DNA of 64,000 nucleotides from Siderastrea siderea (GCA_964030785.1 OZ034972.1:15966131-16030130), one strand, 5' to 3'; shown: positions 1 to 13,531, numbered from the stretch's first letter. Notes: generated by a model not told the origin, from the sequence alone. Made by a program: numbers and translations.

Positions 1-2900
1 AACTGTAATTTGGGATCTTATTTATTTTCAAAGTTCTGCTGTCTTCGTTAACACAACAAACTGCGGCTGTCGTTCCACGAACTGGTCTTTTCATCAAAGC
101 AACATGCATGTCTTCAGCTGTAATGACATCATTCCCTTCATTGCAATAACGCCTAATGGCTGCTTTCATTGGACACAGTATTCTGTCGCAACCGTCTTTT
201 CCGTATTGCGGCTCAGAATGATCATACCTCAAGACTTCAATACCTTGACGTTTTCCAAGGTCTCTCAAAGAAGATATCAGGCAACTGTTATGGTAGCATT
301 CCGCCTCGTCTGACCTAAAGTAAGCCTTTGTGATGCCAGGGTTGCTGCTTTTAATAACTGAAAGCAAGTTCTCAAGGATGGAGAGAACCGCAAACCAATC
401 CTGGCTGCAACTGTTGAACAAATGGGCATACGATGTGATTTTCAGCGTATCTGCGTGCTTAGTAATGACACTGGATATATGCCAGTTTATGCCCCGCTTC
501 CCGAACCATTCGGACTGTTTTTCGCGAAACTTCATCTGAATAAACTTCATTGCCCAGTCTACTATTACAAACACCTCGTTTTCTTGTAGAGAAAGCAGAA
601 CATTTTGCTTGCTCTGATCCTGGTGTTGTGTCCGCATGACATGAGCCTTCCACTCCCTGATCTTAGCTGCTGCAGCGTCTGCTTCATATCGAAGATCATC
701 TTCTTTCTCTTTGTTGTTTATTTTGTAGGAACACTTGATAATCGCCGACTGGACGTCCTGAACCACTCCCTTTAGTGCTTGACAATCGTTGCATACATGA
801 TCATGACTGTGGTTGCAGTCTGTTCGATAACTTGCGTCATCTTTATCACTCAAGGCAAATGCTCTGCAATGACCGGGACACTTGCTCTCTTCTTGGCAGT
901 GATCACGGTAAGTCGTCTTTAAGTATAACTTACTATCTCGAAGCTTCCTTCTCGTTTGCGAACACCACTCTTTGTCGGAGCCAACTGCCTCTAACTCTTC
1001 TAAAATCTTGTGAAGCGCTTCGAAGCCATCTGCGCCATCAGCAGCCGTGTTGTCGAGACCTTTAAGAGATTTTCTCTGAGAAGCCTCTTGCACTTCTAAA
1101 ATTCTCCACATAGTGGCTCGGCTCAGAGGATCAAAGTTATCTTCTCTGCAGTAATCGAGGTACTGACCGATGATGGTACATTTTGCAACTGTACGCACTA
1201 CATTTGGCATAAACAGCTCTTGGCCACTGTCAAGTTTTAGTTTGCAACTTCCAAATGCCACGTCTTGATAAAAATAAGGTCGAGATGTGAATTCCAAAAA
1301 GTGGTCTAACTGGCTGTTGTCTAGTCGGATCCGATGACGTGGTATTTTAGCAACTGCAATGCCGGGACCATGAGAAGCAGTATGAGCTCGCGCTTTCTTT
1401 ATTTGCCTGTCACTGAGTGTTTCAAAGGGATGGTGAATGGCTTTCAGCTCGCTTACTGTGAACTTATTGGCATAGATGCTAAGAATTTGTGTTTTGAGCT
1501 TTTTCGAAGGTGCTTTCCTATAGGCAGAAAAAAGTGCCTCTATGCCAGGATCACTAGCTGTTCCTTCGAATTCACTTCGCTGCTGCTGAACAGCTTTAAA
1601 CAGTTTTTCTCCATCACGAGGCGCCATAACTTCACACACTAATTGACAGGCCTGTTTGGCTTTGCGTGAAAATGTTTGTTTTATAAAGTCACTACTCTCC
1701 TCCCAACTTTCTTATTGATACTCCAGTGGTTCAATGTTCTTTCCTACAACGTCCGCCAGGTTCGCCATTGATGAATTAAAAACACTAACTGGAAGACTCT
1801 CGTTCTCTTGAGAATCATTTTCTGATTCGCTCTTCACGTCGTCATGACCAGCACCCAAACCAGGAGTCCACTCCACGTCTGAATCAGCCGCGTAGACCAC
1901 AGCACGTGGCGTTAAAGGCGAACATTCATAACTGCGAAAAGCAGCTGAAGCAACTAATTTCACATCCCTTTGAAAATACAAAAACACTAGTTTTAACTCT
2001 AAAACAATCTAAAACAGAGTTTTATAGTTCGTACTCAGTTGGATACTTGTGAAAACTGGGTATGGCAAGGGAAATAACACATATGTGCACAGGCAACCCA
2101 GCCTTTTTTGCCTCGAGATTGTGGCTCCCAGGACACATTCTGATTGATTCGTATATGAAAAATAACTAAATATGAGTTAAAGATACATTTGGCGTGTGTT
2201 TAGAGAAGGGTGGTATATTGGCGGGAATAAGCACGTGGAAACTGGTAAGCTTAGACTGAGGACTACAAAAATGTTTAGAAACATAACACCACACACATGA
2301 ATTTGCAGCTACGCAGTTGTAAGCCGTTCACCCTCTCCATTGTACTTTCTTTGAATAATTATTGCTTGTGGTTGAATTTTGCTACTTTGGTGAAGTTTCT
2401 TTCACACCTGTTAGCAATCCCTTCCATTGTACCGGCGTCTTCCGCATTGTCTTCAATTTCCTCTGCAACCCAAGGTGACTGGTCGACTGCAGACTTGTGA
2501 TACTTTCGACACACGCTGCAGATTGCTACAGTATGAAAGGAAAAGAGTCTTAACTTCTTAAGAGCTGCCATGAGCACTGTTTTTTTTAAATAGTGAATTC
2601 AAAACTGTTCATTGGTATTCTAAAATAAATCGACGTGCACGTGATCATGTACAAACCTGAGCCGATCGGTACAATTACTCCGTGTAGTTTAATTATTTCC
2701 TTTGCCATGTTGACGCTCACTACGTTTCGGCTCTTGGTTGCTTTTCTCCCACCACGATGCATAGGATACTGGCATGGCCGCCGCTGCTTCCAGTATTTTC
2801 CCAAAGAATGACGATGCTTCGGACAAATCATTTCATTAACCTTTGCAAGAGGTAATTCAAAAACACCTGCTCGTGCAAGAATTAGCTCGTACTCCGTCAT
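1..2900 (-). pseudogene. E1 transposase-like protein, three exons, one in-frame stop, C-terminus beyond window
   Basis: Proposed exons on the minus strand are 2900-2657, 2524-2408 and 1931-1, with GT-AG junctions and matching phases. The start ATG at 2900-2898 gives MTEYELILARAG and aligns with the E3 start (MTLQTETQLLLARAG). The N-terminal region has CPKHR, a downstream Cys and an ICSVCR pair, which looks like a zinc cluster. Exon 3 encodes about 640 residues. They include DWAMKF (Asp codon 559-557), SDEAECYH (Asp 310-308) and GCDR (Asp 187-185), a D-83-D-41-D array shared with the E3 protein (D-84-D-41-D). This spacing suggests an RNase H-fold DDE-type transposase; that is inference. A single TAA at 1714-1712 interrupts the frame. 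Acceptor 1932-1933 for exon 3 was chosen because the phases match; it is less certain than the other junctions. Confidence 0.72.
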
Positions 2901-3679
2901 GTTTTCTCTGGACAAATGGCACGAGTTCAAGTGGGAAGTAATAGAGTCATTGCAATCTCCAAGACGAAAAAGTTCACTGAGGCCTCTTGAATTACCGCAG
3001 CTTCCCCTGAACTTGGAGGTTTTGGACAAAAAACAAGAAATCGCCATTTTCACCTGTACATATATACGAATGCACAAATATCTTGGACCGCCGTATGATC
3101 GTAAACAGCAACAACGTTTGATTGACAGGTAGGAAATAATTTGTTCACTATTCCTAGCACTTTTCAGTATATTAATTCGGGAAATTGCCAGTATTATTCT
3201 ACTAAGTTGTTTTTACCGTCCACATGTATATGCTGTAAATTTAGTGCACTAACTGGGATTGTTTATTTGATGCTTGGTTTTGGTTGCGTGACACTTCAAA
3301 GTTACATTTTCGAAGTGACGCAAATGTAATAAATTAAATCAAATATGTTTTGCTCGTTCTCCCTTTTTTCAATTCGTTGTTTCGTTTCATCTTTCAAAAT
3401 GCTATATTTACGTATTGTTCCCGTTCACCCAAATTGTTTTAGCTTCCCAAGTGATGAACGTAAAAATAGAGGAATTGTGAACACCGACCGTGCGGTCTAA
3501 AGTCCTATAACGCTTATCACTAAAATAATTTTACTGAACTGTGATCAAAAACCCGGCCGTTCCGCTCTCTAAATGATGAATATCCTTTTTAATGCCTTCT
3601 CAGAAGTTTTGCAGTCCAAATATATCTACTGACTCATTGATATTTATATAATATGATTTTCGCTCGTGCGCCTCTTGTT

Positions 3680-4249
3680 TTGCGGTTGAGGCCACCATGT
3701 TCAAAATAGCACAACAATTGATGATCAGCAATGTTAAAATATCGCTTAAACCACAACATATTTTTATATTTCCATGTTTTTGAACTTAAGCTTAGTTCGT
3801 CTGAATAGCAGAACTGTGTTCAAGGAGTTGGACTTTTATGTATTGGCGAATTTAAAATGTGTATCTTTTCGTCATTGGCGCTAATGGCAAAAGAGCCTTC
3901 GGAAAAAAATTTCTTTGGTGCAGTAAACTTCGATAAATCTTCCTAAACTTAACATCAATGTACTACTCAAGGAACAATCTAAGACAAAAAAATAAATAAC
4001 ATGCCAGAAATTACTACATTTTGAAGTGGCGAGGTCGTCAAAACCCCCTATTTTTGCGCTACATCACCGCCTGAAATCGCAACCTCGCGGTGCGAGCGAT
4101 TTTGGCTTAGAAAAAACTATTTTGGAGTATTTACAAAAACTAAAATGCTTATATTTACTTTTGGTCTAAGATAGTTTCGTGGGCAAAGTTTGAAGGAAAT
4201 TGATTTTCTGACCCGAAATGCAGCGGACCGCTTTTACAGAGATTGTCAC
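3680..4249. repeat. E1 right terminal inverted repeat
   Basis: About 570 bases run parallel to the right arm of E2 (about 30360-30901) with scattered substitutions and small indels. They run antiparallel to the left arm of E2 (25653 to about 26170). The outer end reads inward as GTGACAATCTCTGTAAAAG and is bordered by TTAA at 4250-4253. It lies upstream of the minus-strand E1 gene, so promoter function is possible but not shown. Confidence 0.75.
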
Positions 4250-4253
4250 TTAA

Positions 4254-5141
4254 GCATTAAGCGTTGTGTTTACAATTAATATTTCTTTCATCGATCGTCA
4301 CATCGATCATTAAAATTGAACAAACGGTAGGTTTTATCAGGAAGGCTTTCCGCTTCAAAATTCCGCTTCAAAATATTAAGACAACACATAATGAGTCGGT
4401 GAGAAAATCATGAAGCAATCTAAACAAGTACTAAACAAACTACCAGGTAGGAAGGGCGAAATTTTATTCGGCTATAACACGCAAAAGTGACACTGGTTCA
4501 CCTGCACTCGTTGTAGCTCTGTGTTCCAACAGGTCCAAATGTTCAGACGGAAATAAGATGCCATGTAAATGGAGTTGAATCACTCTCCCAGTTGTTTGAG
4601 TGTTGTTTTTACCATTCCGTCCGCAACCTCTGAACTGAGAACAACTACATTTTGTGCTCTGCGCTTAACAAACTATGATGGTGAATTCTAATCTAGCTTC
4701 TGAGCTGCGCACAAATTACCTCTTCAAGTTCAAATTAGTTCTTTCTTCAGCTAGATCAAACACGCACATGGGCACACGCGAACGGATTACAATCTTGTTC
4801 GTTTCTACTCCAGTAGCTAATGTGGTTAAATCGTACAGCTTCAGTCCGCTTTGAACGATGATTACAACAATGTTTCAGGAAAAATCAAACACGTACCATA
4901 TTTCAGAGCCAATAATTAGAACATTTTTCCCAAAACTTGTGCCACTTCGTTCACTTTCGAGCAGTTTCATTGATTCATTCAGCTTTGCAGTGAAATCCTG
5001 CAACACTTCGCAAGGTTTTGACGCCTTTTTCGTTCAGTCATGGGATCGATTCTTGTTCCCTTTTTATCTATTTTATCTCTTTTCTCTTTTCTCCCCTCTC
5101 TTTCTTGAATTTTTTTTAAATATTGGGTAAGTTTTAATAAA
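4254..5141. other. Intergenic, nothing recognised
   Basis: This AT-rich stretch has only short ORFs without domain character. No inverted ends or tandem arrays were seen. Confidence 0.5.
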
Positions 5142-5255
5142 ACAATTATTCTACTCGGGTTTGCTGGATATGAGATGATTATAGCCAACTCGGCGCTATG
5201 CCCCTCGTTGGTTATCTATCATTCGATATCCAGCACGTCCTCTTAGAATAATTGT
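5142..5255. mobile_element. Foldback MITE, 114 bp
   Basis: The ends are ACAATTATTCTA and its near-complement TAGAATAATTGT. The interior is also self-complementary: GCTGGATATGAGATGATTAT at the left pairs imperfectly with the region ending in GATATCCAGC at the right. There is no coding capacity. The target-site duplication is ambiguous because both flanks are AAT-rich. Confidence 0.65.
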
Positions 5256-8200
5256 TAAATAAACAAATACAAAACAACTTAGGTACCTCATACAGTTGAA
5301 CGTCTTAGATATGAAGAAAAACTCCAAAATACAGGGAAACATAAACAACCTTCGTGCAAAACTTTACCTGAGCACATGGTGAAACCTGCCCAAAGAGAAT
5401 CATGGGAATACAAAATGAGGCTCCGCAATACACGCAAACTAGATCCTACAGCTTTCCTTTGAATAACAGTGAATGTCCTCAAGATACTCGTCACCTAGAA
5501 AATGTGTAGCCTTCATTAATCCCTGTTGGAACTGTGTGGTTGGTCTGTATTGGGTACAGATTTTCCTGACTTCATGACGGGAATGATCCATCGCTGGAGA
5601 GGCTTTGCTTTGTGTCGGGTGCTTTCCTGTTTCTAGTGAACATTTTTGCTATTAAAGATCCCCAACTGTTGCTAGGAAACTTAACTGATTCCTTACTGTT
5701 GTTGACAACATCACTGGTATAATGAAATCCCTGTTATAACGAACACAAACCAACCGCCCAAACTACCCCAAAATCTACCCCAATATACAGTTGTAACGAA
5801 CAAATGTCATCACACAACTTCAGTTCTTTCAACTTTTTCACTTTTGACGAATTCTTGTGTTCAGAAGTATAAGTATTAGTGCCCTGGTACTAATACAAAA
5901 TGTAGCTATGTAGTTCTTTGTGCATGCAGACAAAACATATGAATATTTTTTATCGTTTGTACCCAGATACATTGCACAATTAAATTGAATGCTGTTTAAA
6001 ACATAAAAAAACGTTCTTTCAAGATGCAATAAAAAAGTGTAAAATACATCTTTAAAGGGAAAAAACGAGGTTAACCTTATAACGTTTCCCTGCAAACAAA
6101 TATATAAGTAGAAATAAAAATAAGAAGGTCCTTAACTTGAGGCTGCTGTTGAAGCTTTGGAGGTGGCATGTCCTCTGGTACATTTGGCTGGAGAAGCTTT
6201 GCTTTGTGTCTGCCACTTTCCTTTTTCACGTGCACCAAGGCTGCTGTCTTCAATGAATTCCTCTCTTTGCTGGAAAGGTGCAGGATCCAGTTGTGTAAAA
6301 AAGAGGGCGTGTTTGCTGCTGCTTTCTTCTATTCTGATCCCTTTTGGTTAGCAAGGAATGTCCTCTGTTTGTGGAAGATACTCTCGACTCTGCATCTGGA
6401 GGAAGACAAGGATCTGCCAGAGGGAGTTGAGGGTGTTTCGGTAGAAAACGTGCTATGAGAAGCTTGTGATGGATGTGGCCTGTTGTTTGTGTCCTTACAT
6501 TGCTGGTGGTGTGACAAGTGGGCATCTACATAATTGCTTCTTCCTCGTCGGTCTCCTCGTTATCTGACTCTTGCCAGAGGCTAGAGCACTGTTGGTCACG
6601 TCAACCATGATATGGACTGCGATTTGGTGTAATGCCTCTAAAGCCTCAAAATACTCTCTGGTAAGACAATTGAAGTCAGCTTCTGTTCTAGATACAACAT
6701 GACTCTTTTTACATCCTCCAAAGTGGGCGCCTCAGTGATTTCCCTGTCTCAAGAATTAAGCTTTCTCAGAGATTCCAAAATGGGTTCTATTTTGGCATGA
6801 AGATAGTTGACTATGGACTGCACGAAGACGCAGTTTTCATGGAGGTGTAGCAGTGGAAGATTTGTTAGTAGCGACTGCGACATTTTGGACATAGGGTAGG
6901 CTGGGCATTCCATCCACTCACAGGTAAAGTGATGCAGGTAGTTTAGCACTGTTTCATTGAGGACGACACCCAGGGCTTTGCCATATGAAACCATCAGGCC
7001 TCTGGGAAAGCATTAAAATAGCAGACTCCACTATCGTGCAAGAGGTTCCATTGATTTTCCTTTCGGCTTCTTTTGCTCATTGTGCATGAGAGGTTGTTCT
7101 ATAATTACAGAGTCTCCGTGAATAGAGGGAAACAGTTGTGAGCAATTGTGCAGACAAAAACATGTCGGTGACATTGTTTTCAATGGTAAGGAGTTGTTGT
7201 AGAGTCTAAGATACTGCCTATAGAGAGGCCAGTTAAAACTCGTACGGTGGCAAAGTTTTGGTTGATGGAAAAACGAGGATTATTGGCTGGACTTCATCTC
7301 TGGATAGTCAAAGTGTCATATTGAAAGAGTGGTTTTTGGTTCACTGTGTTTCAGAAGTGCTGGCGACAACCATGAACTTCTTAAGTAAAATAACCATATG
7401 TAAAGTATTTCAATTGATATATGAATAGAATAGTATGAAAATTAATAAATCCATAGAATGCATAAACTAATTTATATTTTGAGGAAACTTTTAAGTCTTG
7501 TCGAACTGGTTAACATTATTGGCTTCTGCAATGGAGCTAGGTAAGCTAGAATACTTGAACGAATTACATCTTGCTGACTTAATGGGATAACTTGTAAGAG
7601 TGGTTTGCACAGGTGTATTTATACTTAGTAGGTTCAAAGAAGTCGCTTATACCAAAAACTATCTTATACCATTCTATGAGGGAAAGGTACACTCTTCGTT
7701 TTTCTAGTGGTTCCCCTTTTGAGAAATTTGAGACAGGTTAACCAACCCTGATACAACACAGATTTTGGTCAATTTACTACAAATTCGTTGCATCGGGTGT
7801 CATTTATGAAGCTTCTCTTTCAAAGATATTCAAGGATCAGTGGGTTTTTCTTCACAGAAACGTTGTGCAAACAGGGAATCTCTAGTCTTCCTCCCTGCAC
7901 CCAAACTCCTTCTGGTGCACTCCTACAATAATGTTGAAATGTTTAGCCGTGGCTGTACTTGTTTGTCCTTTGGAGTCTTCATCTTTACTTATTATTGCAT
8001 TTCGGACAGCTAACAGGGGAGGAGGGCCTTACTTTCTGGGATGTATTACTTTCAGGAACTACTAGAAAGGTCTGAGCAGCAGTGTGTTACCTGCTAGTTA
8101 ACACACACGCAATTGGTAGTTGACAAAGCACTCCCTAGGAGAACAGCTTTACAAATCTTAAAGCAAAGTGAAACCCGGATTACGCTTTTTTATTGAATTC

Positions 8201-10407
8201 GATCTTTCACGTTTTTTTGGAAAGTGACCCAAATTTCTTAAAGGCAAAAACCCATGTATTTACCATCTGGAGCTGGGTAAGCTTGTCTAAGAAATGAACA
8301 TGGAAAAAACATTTTACGATTTTCTCTTTCAAGTTTTCCATACTTCCACAAGGTCTGCTGTCAGTGTGCGGCCTTCGGTAACTTTGAGTGGAGTAGTTGG
8401 GCTAATCTGCACGGATGTTGCACTTGACTCTTATTGCCAACTGCAAAACTTCACGATTTTGGCAAATTTTATTGAACGTGGCCATCGTATCAAGAAATAC
8501 AAGAAAAGAGAGGAAAGTAACTTCCTTACTTGCATGGCATTGAAATGCCAAGGAATCAAAGCTAGATAAATTTAGCTTTGTTGATTTTAATTGTGGCAGA
8601 CTGCTGCTTTTGGGCAACTGCTACTATGGGTATTCATTTTGTGGCTGCAGCAGTTGAACTCGTTTTTAAATTTGAAGATATTTGTGGTCACTTGATGTAC
8701 ATGGATCATGTTTGGTGGTTGTGTGGTGCAGAATGACAGAGTATGTTTGTCTCTGATGTACTCTGATGTCTAATTCTCTTTTTCTTGCTTTGTTCACGGA
8801 CAGTGCTTTGAGTGCTGCCAGATTTGATGGACCGTATTTTTCTCTCCGCAGACTACCAGTCGGTCTAATCATAGACAAAACATCCGTTGTTTTTGAGTCA
8901 CGACATTTATCTGGATGCTTCATCTGTCAAAATTCACCTTTGGATTTCCATATAGGAGAGTTATCCGTCAGACTGATAATCCATCTAATTCATCTCTAGT
9001 GTAAATTGGGCCAGTGTCAAAGGAACATGTAACAGTAAAATGGTTTAATACAGTGAACCATGCAAATGACTATGTATACATGAAATATCACAAAAGCCAC
9101 CTAGTCGTTACTTTTGCTCCACTCGAGCTCAACCCTCCCTGAGTCAGCCTCACTGTAAACCTCCACCATCTCCTCCCAGGGCATAGCCTGCGTAGCAAGC
9201 GTTTCCGTAGGGCTTTCCACAAGTTTGAAGCATTTTTTACTTTTTGAACGAGCTACAATTGGGGCGAGTGCAAAAAAGGACGAGAAGGGGGAGGGGAAGA
9301 GAGGAAACACTTGCCCACAAACCCCACCATTTTGAAAAACCCATTTGTCCATGAACAGAGTTTCCTGATTGGCACGGCATGGTAGTGTTAAGGTGTCTGA
9401 GCACAGTTTGCGCGTGCTGTACGATTTGTCCTGCTGACGTGAATAAGCGCGCGCACAAGGCTTTGAGAAAAACAAACGTGGAGCCTGTACAGCAACCATT
9501 TCATTTTGTCCAATGAAAATTGCGCAAGTGTTTTTCCGTCTTACCATCAAACAGTTTGTTAGGTGTCAAAAACGTTTGTTTTTCATTGTATTAAAGGTAA
9601 TACTATTGGAAAATACCCTGCCTTTCTAGAACTGCATGTATGGATTGAGAAAGATCGAGAATCCTGTCAAATGCAGTGCATGCGCAGTTAACTATAAAAT
9701 TGTGACTGCACGATTTAGTGGAAATGCACTGATTTCTACGGAACCGCTCGTTAGAATTTCATAAAATTTGGTAAAATAATGGTTCAGAACACACTTAACT
9801 CGCCTGCAAACAAAAATTGAAATCTGGCAGAGGACATGTTCAGAAAACGTGAAAATGCAAAACACAAACTAACAGATAGGTCTGTTAAAATTTCATGAGA
9901 CCAGTGTCAATAGGCCAGCATTTTTCTGGGTTTTCTAGGGACAAATGATGGAAAAAATCTAAAGACTGGATTTTCTGAAAATAAATCCAACCTATTATTT
10001 AATGCTGGTTTACTACCAGCTGTGTTGCCATGGTATTGCTACCTAGTACAATAGAACATATCAAAATATAATCTTTTTTAGCTGAACTTGTATCTTGCCA
10101 ATTTTGGCTGCCCAACTAGCAGGGGTTTGAAAATAACGATGAATAACGCACAGGTACAAGAAAACTGAGTTCGGCCACCTTAATTGCCAAGTGAGAAATC
10201 CGTCAATCAACTCAGGTTCATTTGAGCATGACCCACATGAACACAACTATCACTGTCACTATCACTATTTTTACCTCTCCAGCTGGTAAGTCGTCGATGT
10301 TCAGGTTTGACTCAAGAAGATAATTTTTGTCCTGATCCAATGGCAGATCTCAAAGACTTGCGGGGAGCTTTTTCCCACACGGAGGAATCCACACGAACAT
10401 TCTTGCA
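5256..10407. other. Long stretch without a recognisable gene
   Basis: Many short ORFs occur on both strands but none could be identified. A stretch of about 40 bases around 5590-5640 recurs imperfectly at about 6184-6230 (shared core GCTTTGCTTTGTGTC), so there is a local duplication. Minus-strand reading of 6130-7000 gives charged, Gln-rich peptide pieces broken by stops; they might be relic exons but have no recognisable family. Confidence 0.4.
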
Positions 10408-10417
10408 ACAAGGACTG

Positions 10418-10507
10418 TAGCCTGTGTGCAGACGTCTCCTATCTCCTTTGCTTCACGCGGAAAAGGGGCGTGAAGCAAAGGAAAAAGGAGACGTCTGCAC
10501 GCAGGCC
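10418..10507. mobile_element. Palindromic MITE with 10-bp target duplication
   Basis: The 90-base insert is almost entirely an inverted repeat: GCAGACGTCTCC at the left and GGAGACGTCTGC at the right, with CTTTGCTTCACGC pairing with GCGTGAAGCAAAG around a short A/G loop. It is flanked by exact 10-base direct repeats, ACAAGGACTG at 10408-10417 and 10508-10517. A 9-10 bp duplication is typical of Mutator-like elements, so a MULE-driven MITE is plausible. A related core, GGAGACGTCTGCACGC, also occurs near 44861. Confidence 0.75.
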
Positions 10508-11261
10508 ACAAGGACTGCTGCCTGATGGAGTTTGAAGCAGCCATTTACAGAGTTTGGCAGAGTTTGGGAAACAGCAGACTTGCTATCTATCGCATTCCGG
10601 ATAACTTCGAATAATGCCCCTAAATTCCGAATTTTTTGAGCGCAAGAATTGCACAGGCACACGGTCCTTAAATAGCTCCAAGTTTTCAACTACTTCCACT
10701 CCAACCACTCTGCAAATGTCAGGGAGAATTTTTCCATTCGAATCCCTTCTTTGCAACACTTTGAAAAGGTTTTCCAAAGAAACTAAACCCGATTTTCGAG
10801 GTTGAGATAAATTATGACAAATCCTCAAGCGATCGCTTGGATTTTGTTTTGATTTTGATAGGAGTAAATTTGTATCATCCGGTGATCTGTTATTCATAAA
10901 ATACTTTATTCACAAGTTCTCACACTATGAATTTATCCAACTGCGCAAGTGTCAGAGGGGAAAAAAAATTTGTGCCGTCAGACTATCACAAATAATCTCT
11001 TCTTTTTGCCTCGCAGTTGTTTCTGAGAAGTTCAGTCAGTAAAAAGTCAAATTTTACGGATTACTGATTGTCTTCAATGAATATTTCCAGAATTGCTGTA
11101 GTTCTGTCACAAAACATCTTCATCCCTAAATTCTTTAACCTGCACGCCATCTTGGCACTGAATCGTCATAGCATTTTTGTAATTTCACATGTGAAATTAT
11201 AAATTAATGCTGAAGTTTTTTGCCAAAGTTAAGGAGTAATTTGTCACCCATGATGTTAACA

Positions 11262-11635
11262 TTAAAATAATTGATATACATTCGGAACTACAGCCAGTAA
11301 CATACTAGGTTTGGTTCTCGCTCTCAGTTTATCCAGGCTTACTTCAATTTTCCTGACTGTATTTTCATTGGAGTCTAACATTTCAACTTTTCTAAAATCT
11401 GTTTGAGAATTCCACCCAGATCATCGGTCATCTGTAGAGCAGTCAAGGCAACATCAGTTTCTTCTCCTTTGTCGTGTGGTTCTTCTGGCGCTGCTGTCGT
11501 TCATGTTGATTGAGGTTCGCTGTCCTCTGTATTTTTCACTTTCTTGTGCTCAGGCGAGTCTCCTTTTCCATTTGGAGAACTTCCAGGTGGTCTGTTTCGT
11601 CTTCTGGATACGTAGTTCAAAACCATATCAGCCAT
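11262..11635 (-). pseudogene. LINE ORF1-like relic
   Basis: The minus-strand frame starting at ATG 11635-11633 runs to TAA at 11264-11262 with one internal TGA at 11503-11501. The product starts MADMVLNYVSRRRNRPPG. It continues through a Ser/Pro/Lys-rich linker into an acidic segment and then a Leu-heptad-like stretch (residues about 75-110) that could form a coiled coil. This order resembles the N-terminus of non-LTR retrotransposon ORF1 proteins in cnidarians. No reverse transcriptase was found next to it. A different coiled-coil protein cannot be excluded. Confidence 0.35.
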
Positions 11636-11639
11636 CAGC

Positions 11640-13520
11640 TCTTAAGATTTTAAAAAATATGACGAGCGGCGAGTAAAGACAACCTCACACCACCATGACT
11701 TGTCCCACTCCCCCACTAGGTTTAGTTGCCACAGTTGTTGCTTAAATTCATCCAGAGAAATTAGTGTCCTGGTGTGGGCCAGGATTATTTAAAGGAATCT
11801 AGGCCAGAAGCGTTTGTTAACAGCACGTAGAGTAAACAAACGTTTCAAGGAGAATAGGTAATTACTAAAATTAATTTCTATGAGCCTTTGTAGGATTTAT
11901 TTTTTATAATTGTTATTTGAGATAAGTAATGGAGATTCTTCTTTTCTAGCCACCCGCTTTGCACTTGAGATGGGGTTCAAAAGTGAAGACTTGCACACAA
12001 ACCACTCAAGGTAACAAGAGCTCTGTATGGAGTGTGGACACCCACATACAAAGTAATACTAGTGTAGAATGCAGCTGATGTACAGAGAAAAACATCTCAA
12101 AATCCGTCACTGGAATGTCAGATGCTGCCAAAATTTACAAAGTGCATCTTGGGGATGGCAATAAATGTTGGTTAAAGTTAAATGTGGAAGGGAGCCTTTC
12201 AAAGTAGCTCCGTCTTGTCTTCCAGAGACTTGATTAATTGGTTGATGCTTTGTAAGGCCCTCTAAAACGTGTCTCAGGGGAGGGTTGGTTGTGTGTGTCA
12301 AAGTAATTTAACATTAAGGTTGGATTCATTTGCAGCATAGGCATTCACTTGCTGCATTTTCAATGCATACCCTGTTGCAAAAAAACGTATTGATAAGCTT
12401 CAGAAAAACTACCCATGCGAAATGTACATTGTTTTTAGCGCGATTAAAATGTACAGCAACATGGCAGAAAGTAAGGAGAGCGTCAGAAAATTATTTCTTG
12501 GGGGGTTAATTTGCCTTCTAACACTGTCGGGAACATAATAACAAATTACAATTCAGAGACAAGTGTTGGAAGTAGCTTCTGAGAAAATAGCAGGTGCAGG
12601 CAGAGGGGAAGATGAGATGTCATAAAGGGAAGATGATTATGTTTTTTCTATTTTCTTAGGGGAAATAGTTCAACTGATAGGCTACGTCTGATTTAGCAGT
12701 GGTATCAGCAAACATGTTTACATTATCTGCAAATCCGTGATAATTAAAATCAGAGGGTGGGATATTCTACAGCCTGTTTATTTGTATCTCATTCAGGGTG
12801 TGCGTATAGGACATGAATTGATCAATGGCATACCGATTTGTCGCATTCATTCTTCGATAAACTGGCATTACAGCAGCACGGGAAAATGCAAACCATTCGC
12901 AAGTATTTGAGCAGACATTTCCCTCTTTTGGGAGAGGTAATCAGAGTGGACAACGTCAAAATAGCCAGTGAAGTACGAGTGCAAGCTGGAAATCACCATT
13001 GATTTATGGCTTACCCCTTACATGTAACCTTAATGCGATGCAATTTATGTCGTTCACAATGGAAAGAACACTGTGTCGGAGAAAAATGGGGGGTAGCCAA
13101 GTGTTGTCCAGGACCCATGCGCTGCCTGCCCCATGCCAGGCCAGTTTACAGGGCTACGCTAGCGCCAGTGAGTGGCATGGAAGATTGTGAGATGGGTGTC
13201 ACGGACAACAGCTGCTCCCAGCAGCATGTTTCCATGCCAAGGTCCTAGAAGGTAGATATACAAGGGGAAGTGGGTGTGGCCACCATTGGTTTGCAGTCAG
13301 GGTTTGCGGAGAAAGCTGCCGATCTGGAACTGGAATAGAGGGCTCCGTGGGATGTAATCTGGAGTTTGTAGCAGAAAACCTCTTAACGCAGACATTACAC
13401 AGATTTTAGAATTGGACTTCGCTCTGGTGACTAAAGCAGTTTGTCGGAATGGATCCGTCTTAGACTTCTTAATGCCGATTTGTGTGTTGAGGGTTGTTAA
13501 TCAATGCCAGATGAGTGGTG
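11640..13520. other. Intergenic, nothing recognised
   Basis: No gene, RNA or repeat boundary could be supported here. The short ORFs lack domain character. Confidence 0.4.
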
Positions 13521-13531
13521 GGGTTGAGTTG

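Larger units (their letters stand above)
1..4249 (-). mobile_element. E1: long-TIR, TTAA-target DNA transposon (left part outside window)
   Basis: The right end is visible. A terminal repeat of about 570 bases (roughly 3680-4249) ends in the complement of GTGACAATCTCTGTAAAAG and abuts TTAA at 4250-4253. The same repeat forms both ends of element E2 (25653-30901), in the expected orientations. Inside the repeat lies a three-exon gene on the minus strand that runs off the left edge of the window. The left terminal repeat is therefore not in view. Membership of one element is inferred from the repeat plus the gene, and from the parallel layout of E3 (43833-52527), where a homologous gene is flanked by inverted repeats. 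Confidence 0.75.

Noticed and set aside
9101..9550. 149-codon minus-strand ORF
   Set aside because: Low-complexity, Phe/Ser-rich composition without domain character; looks like a repeat read in frame.
10583..10897. Minus-strand ORF with Leu pattern reminiscent of a death-effector-type domain
   Set aside because: Similarity is limited to spaced leucines and an LF...L motif; no splice context or full domain.
11476..11676. Plus-strand ORF with signal-peptide-like start, as a possible AGA first exon
   Set aside because: No donor leading to AGA-type sequence; the minus strand there reads as a LINE ORF1-like relic.
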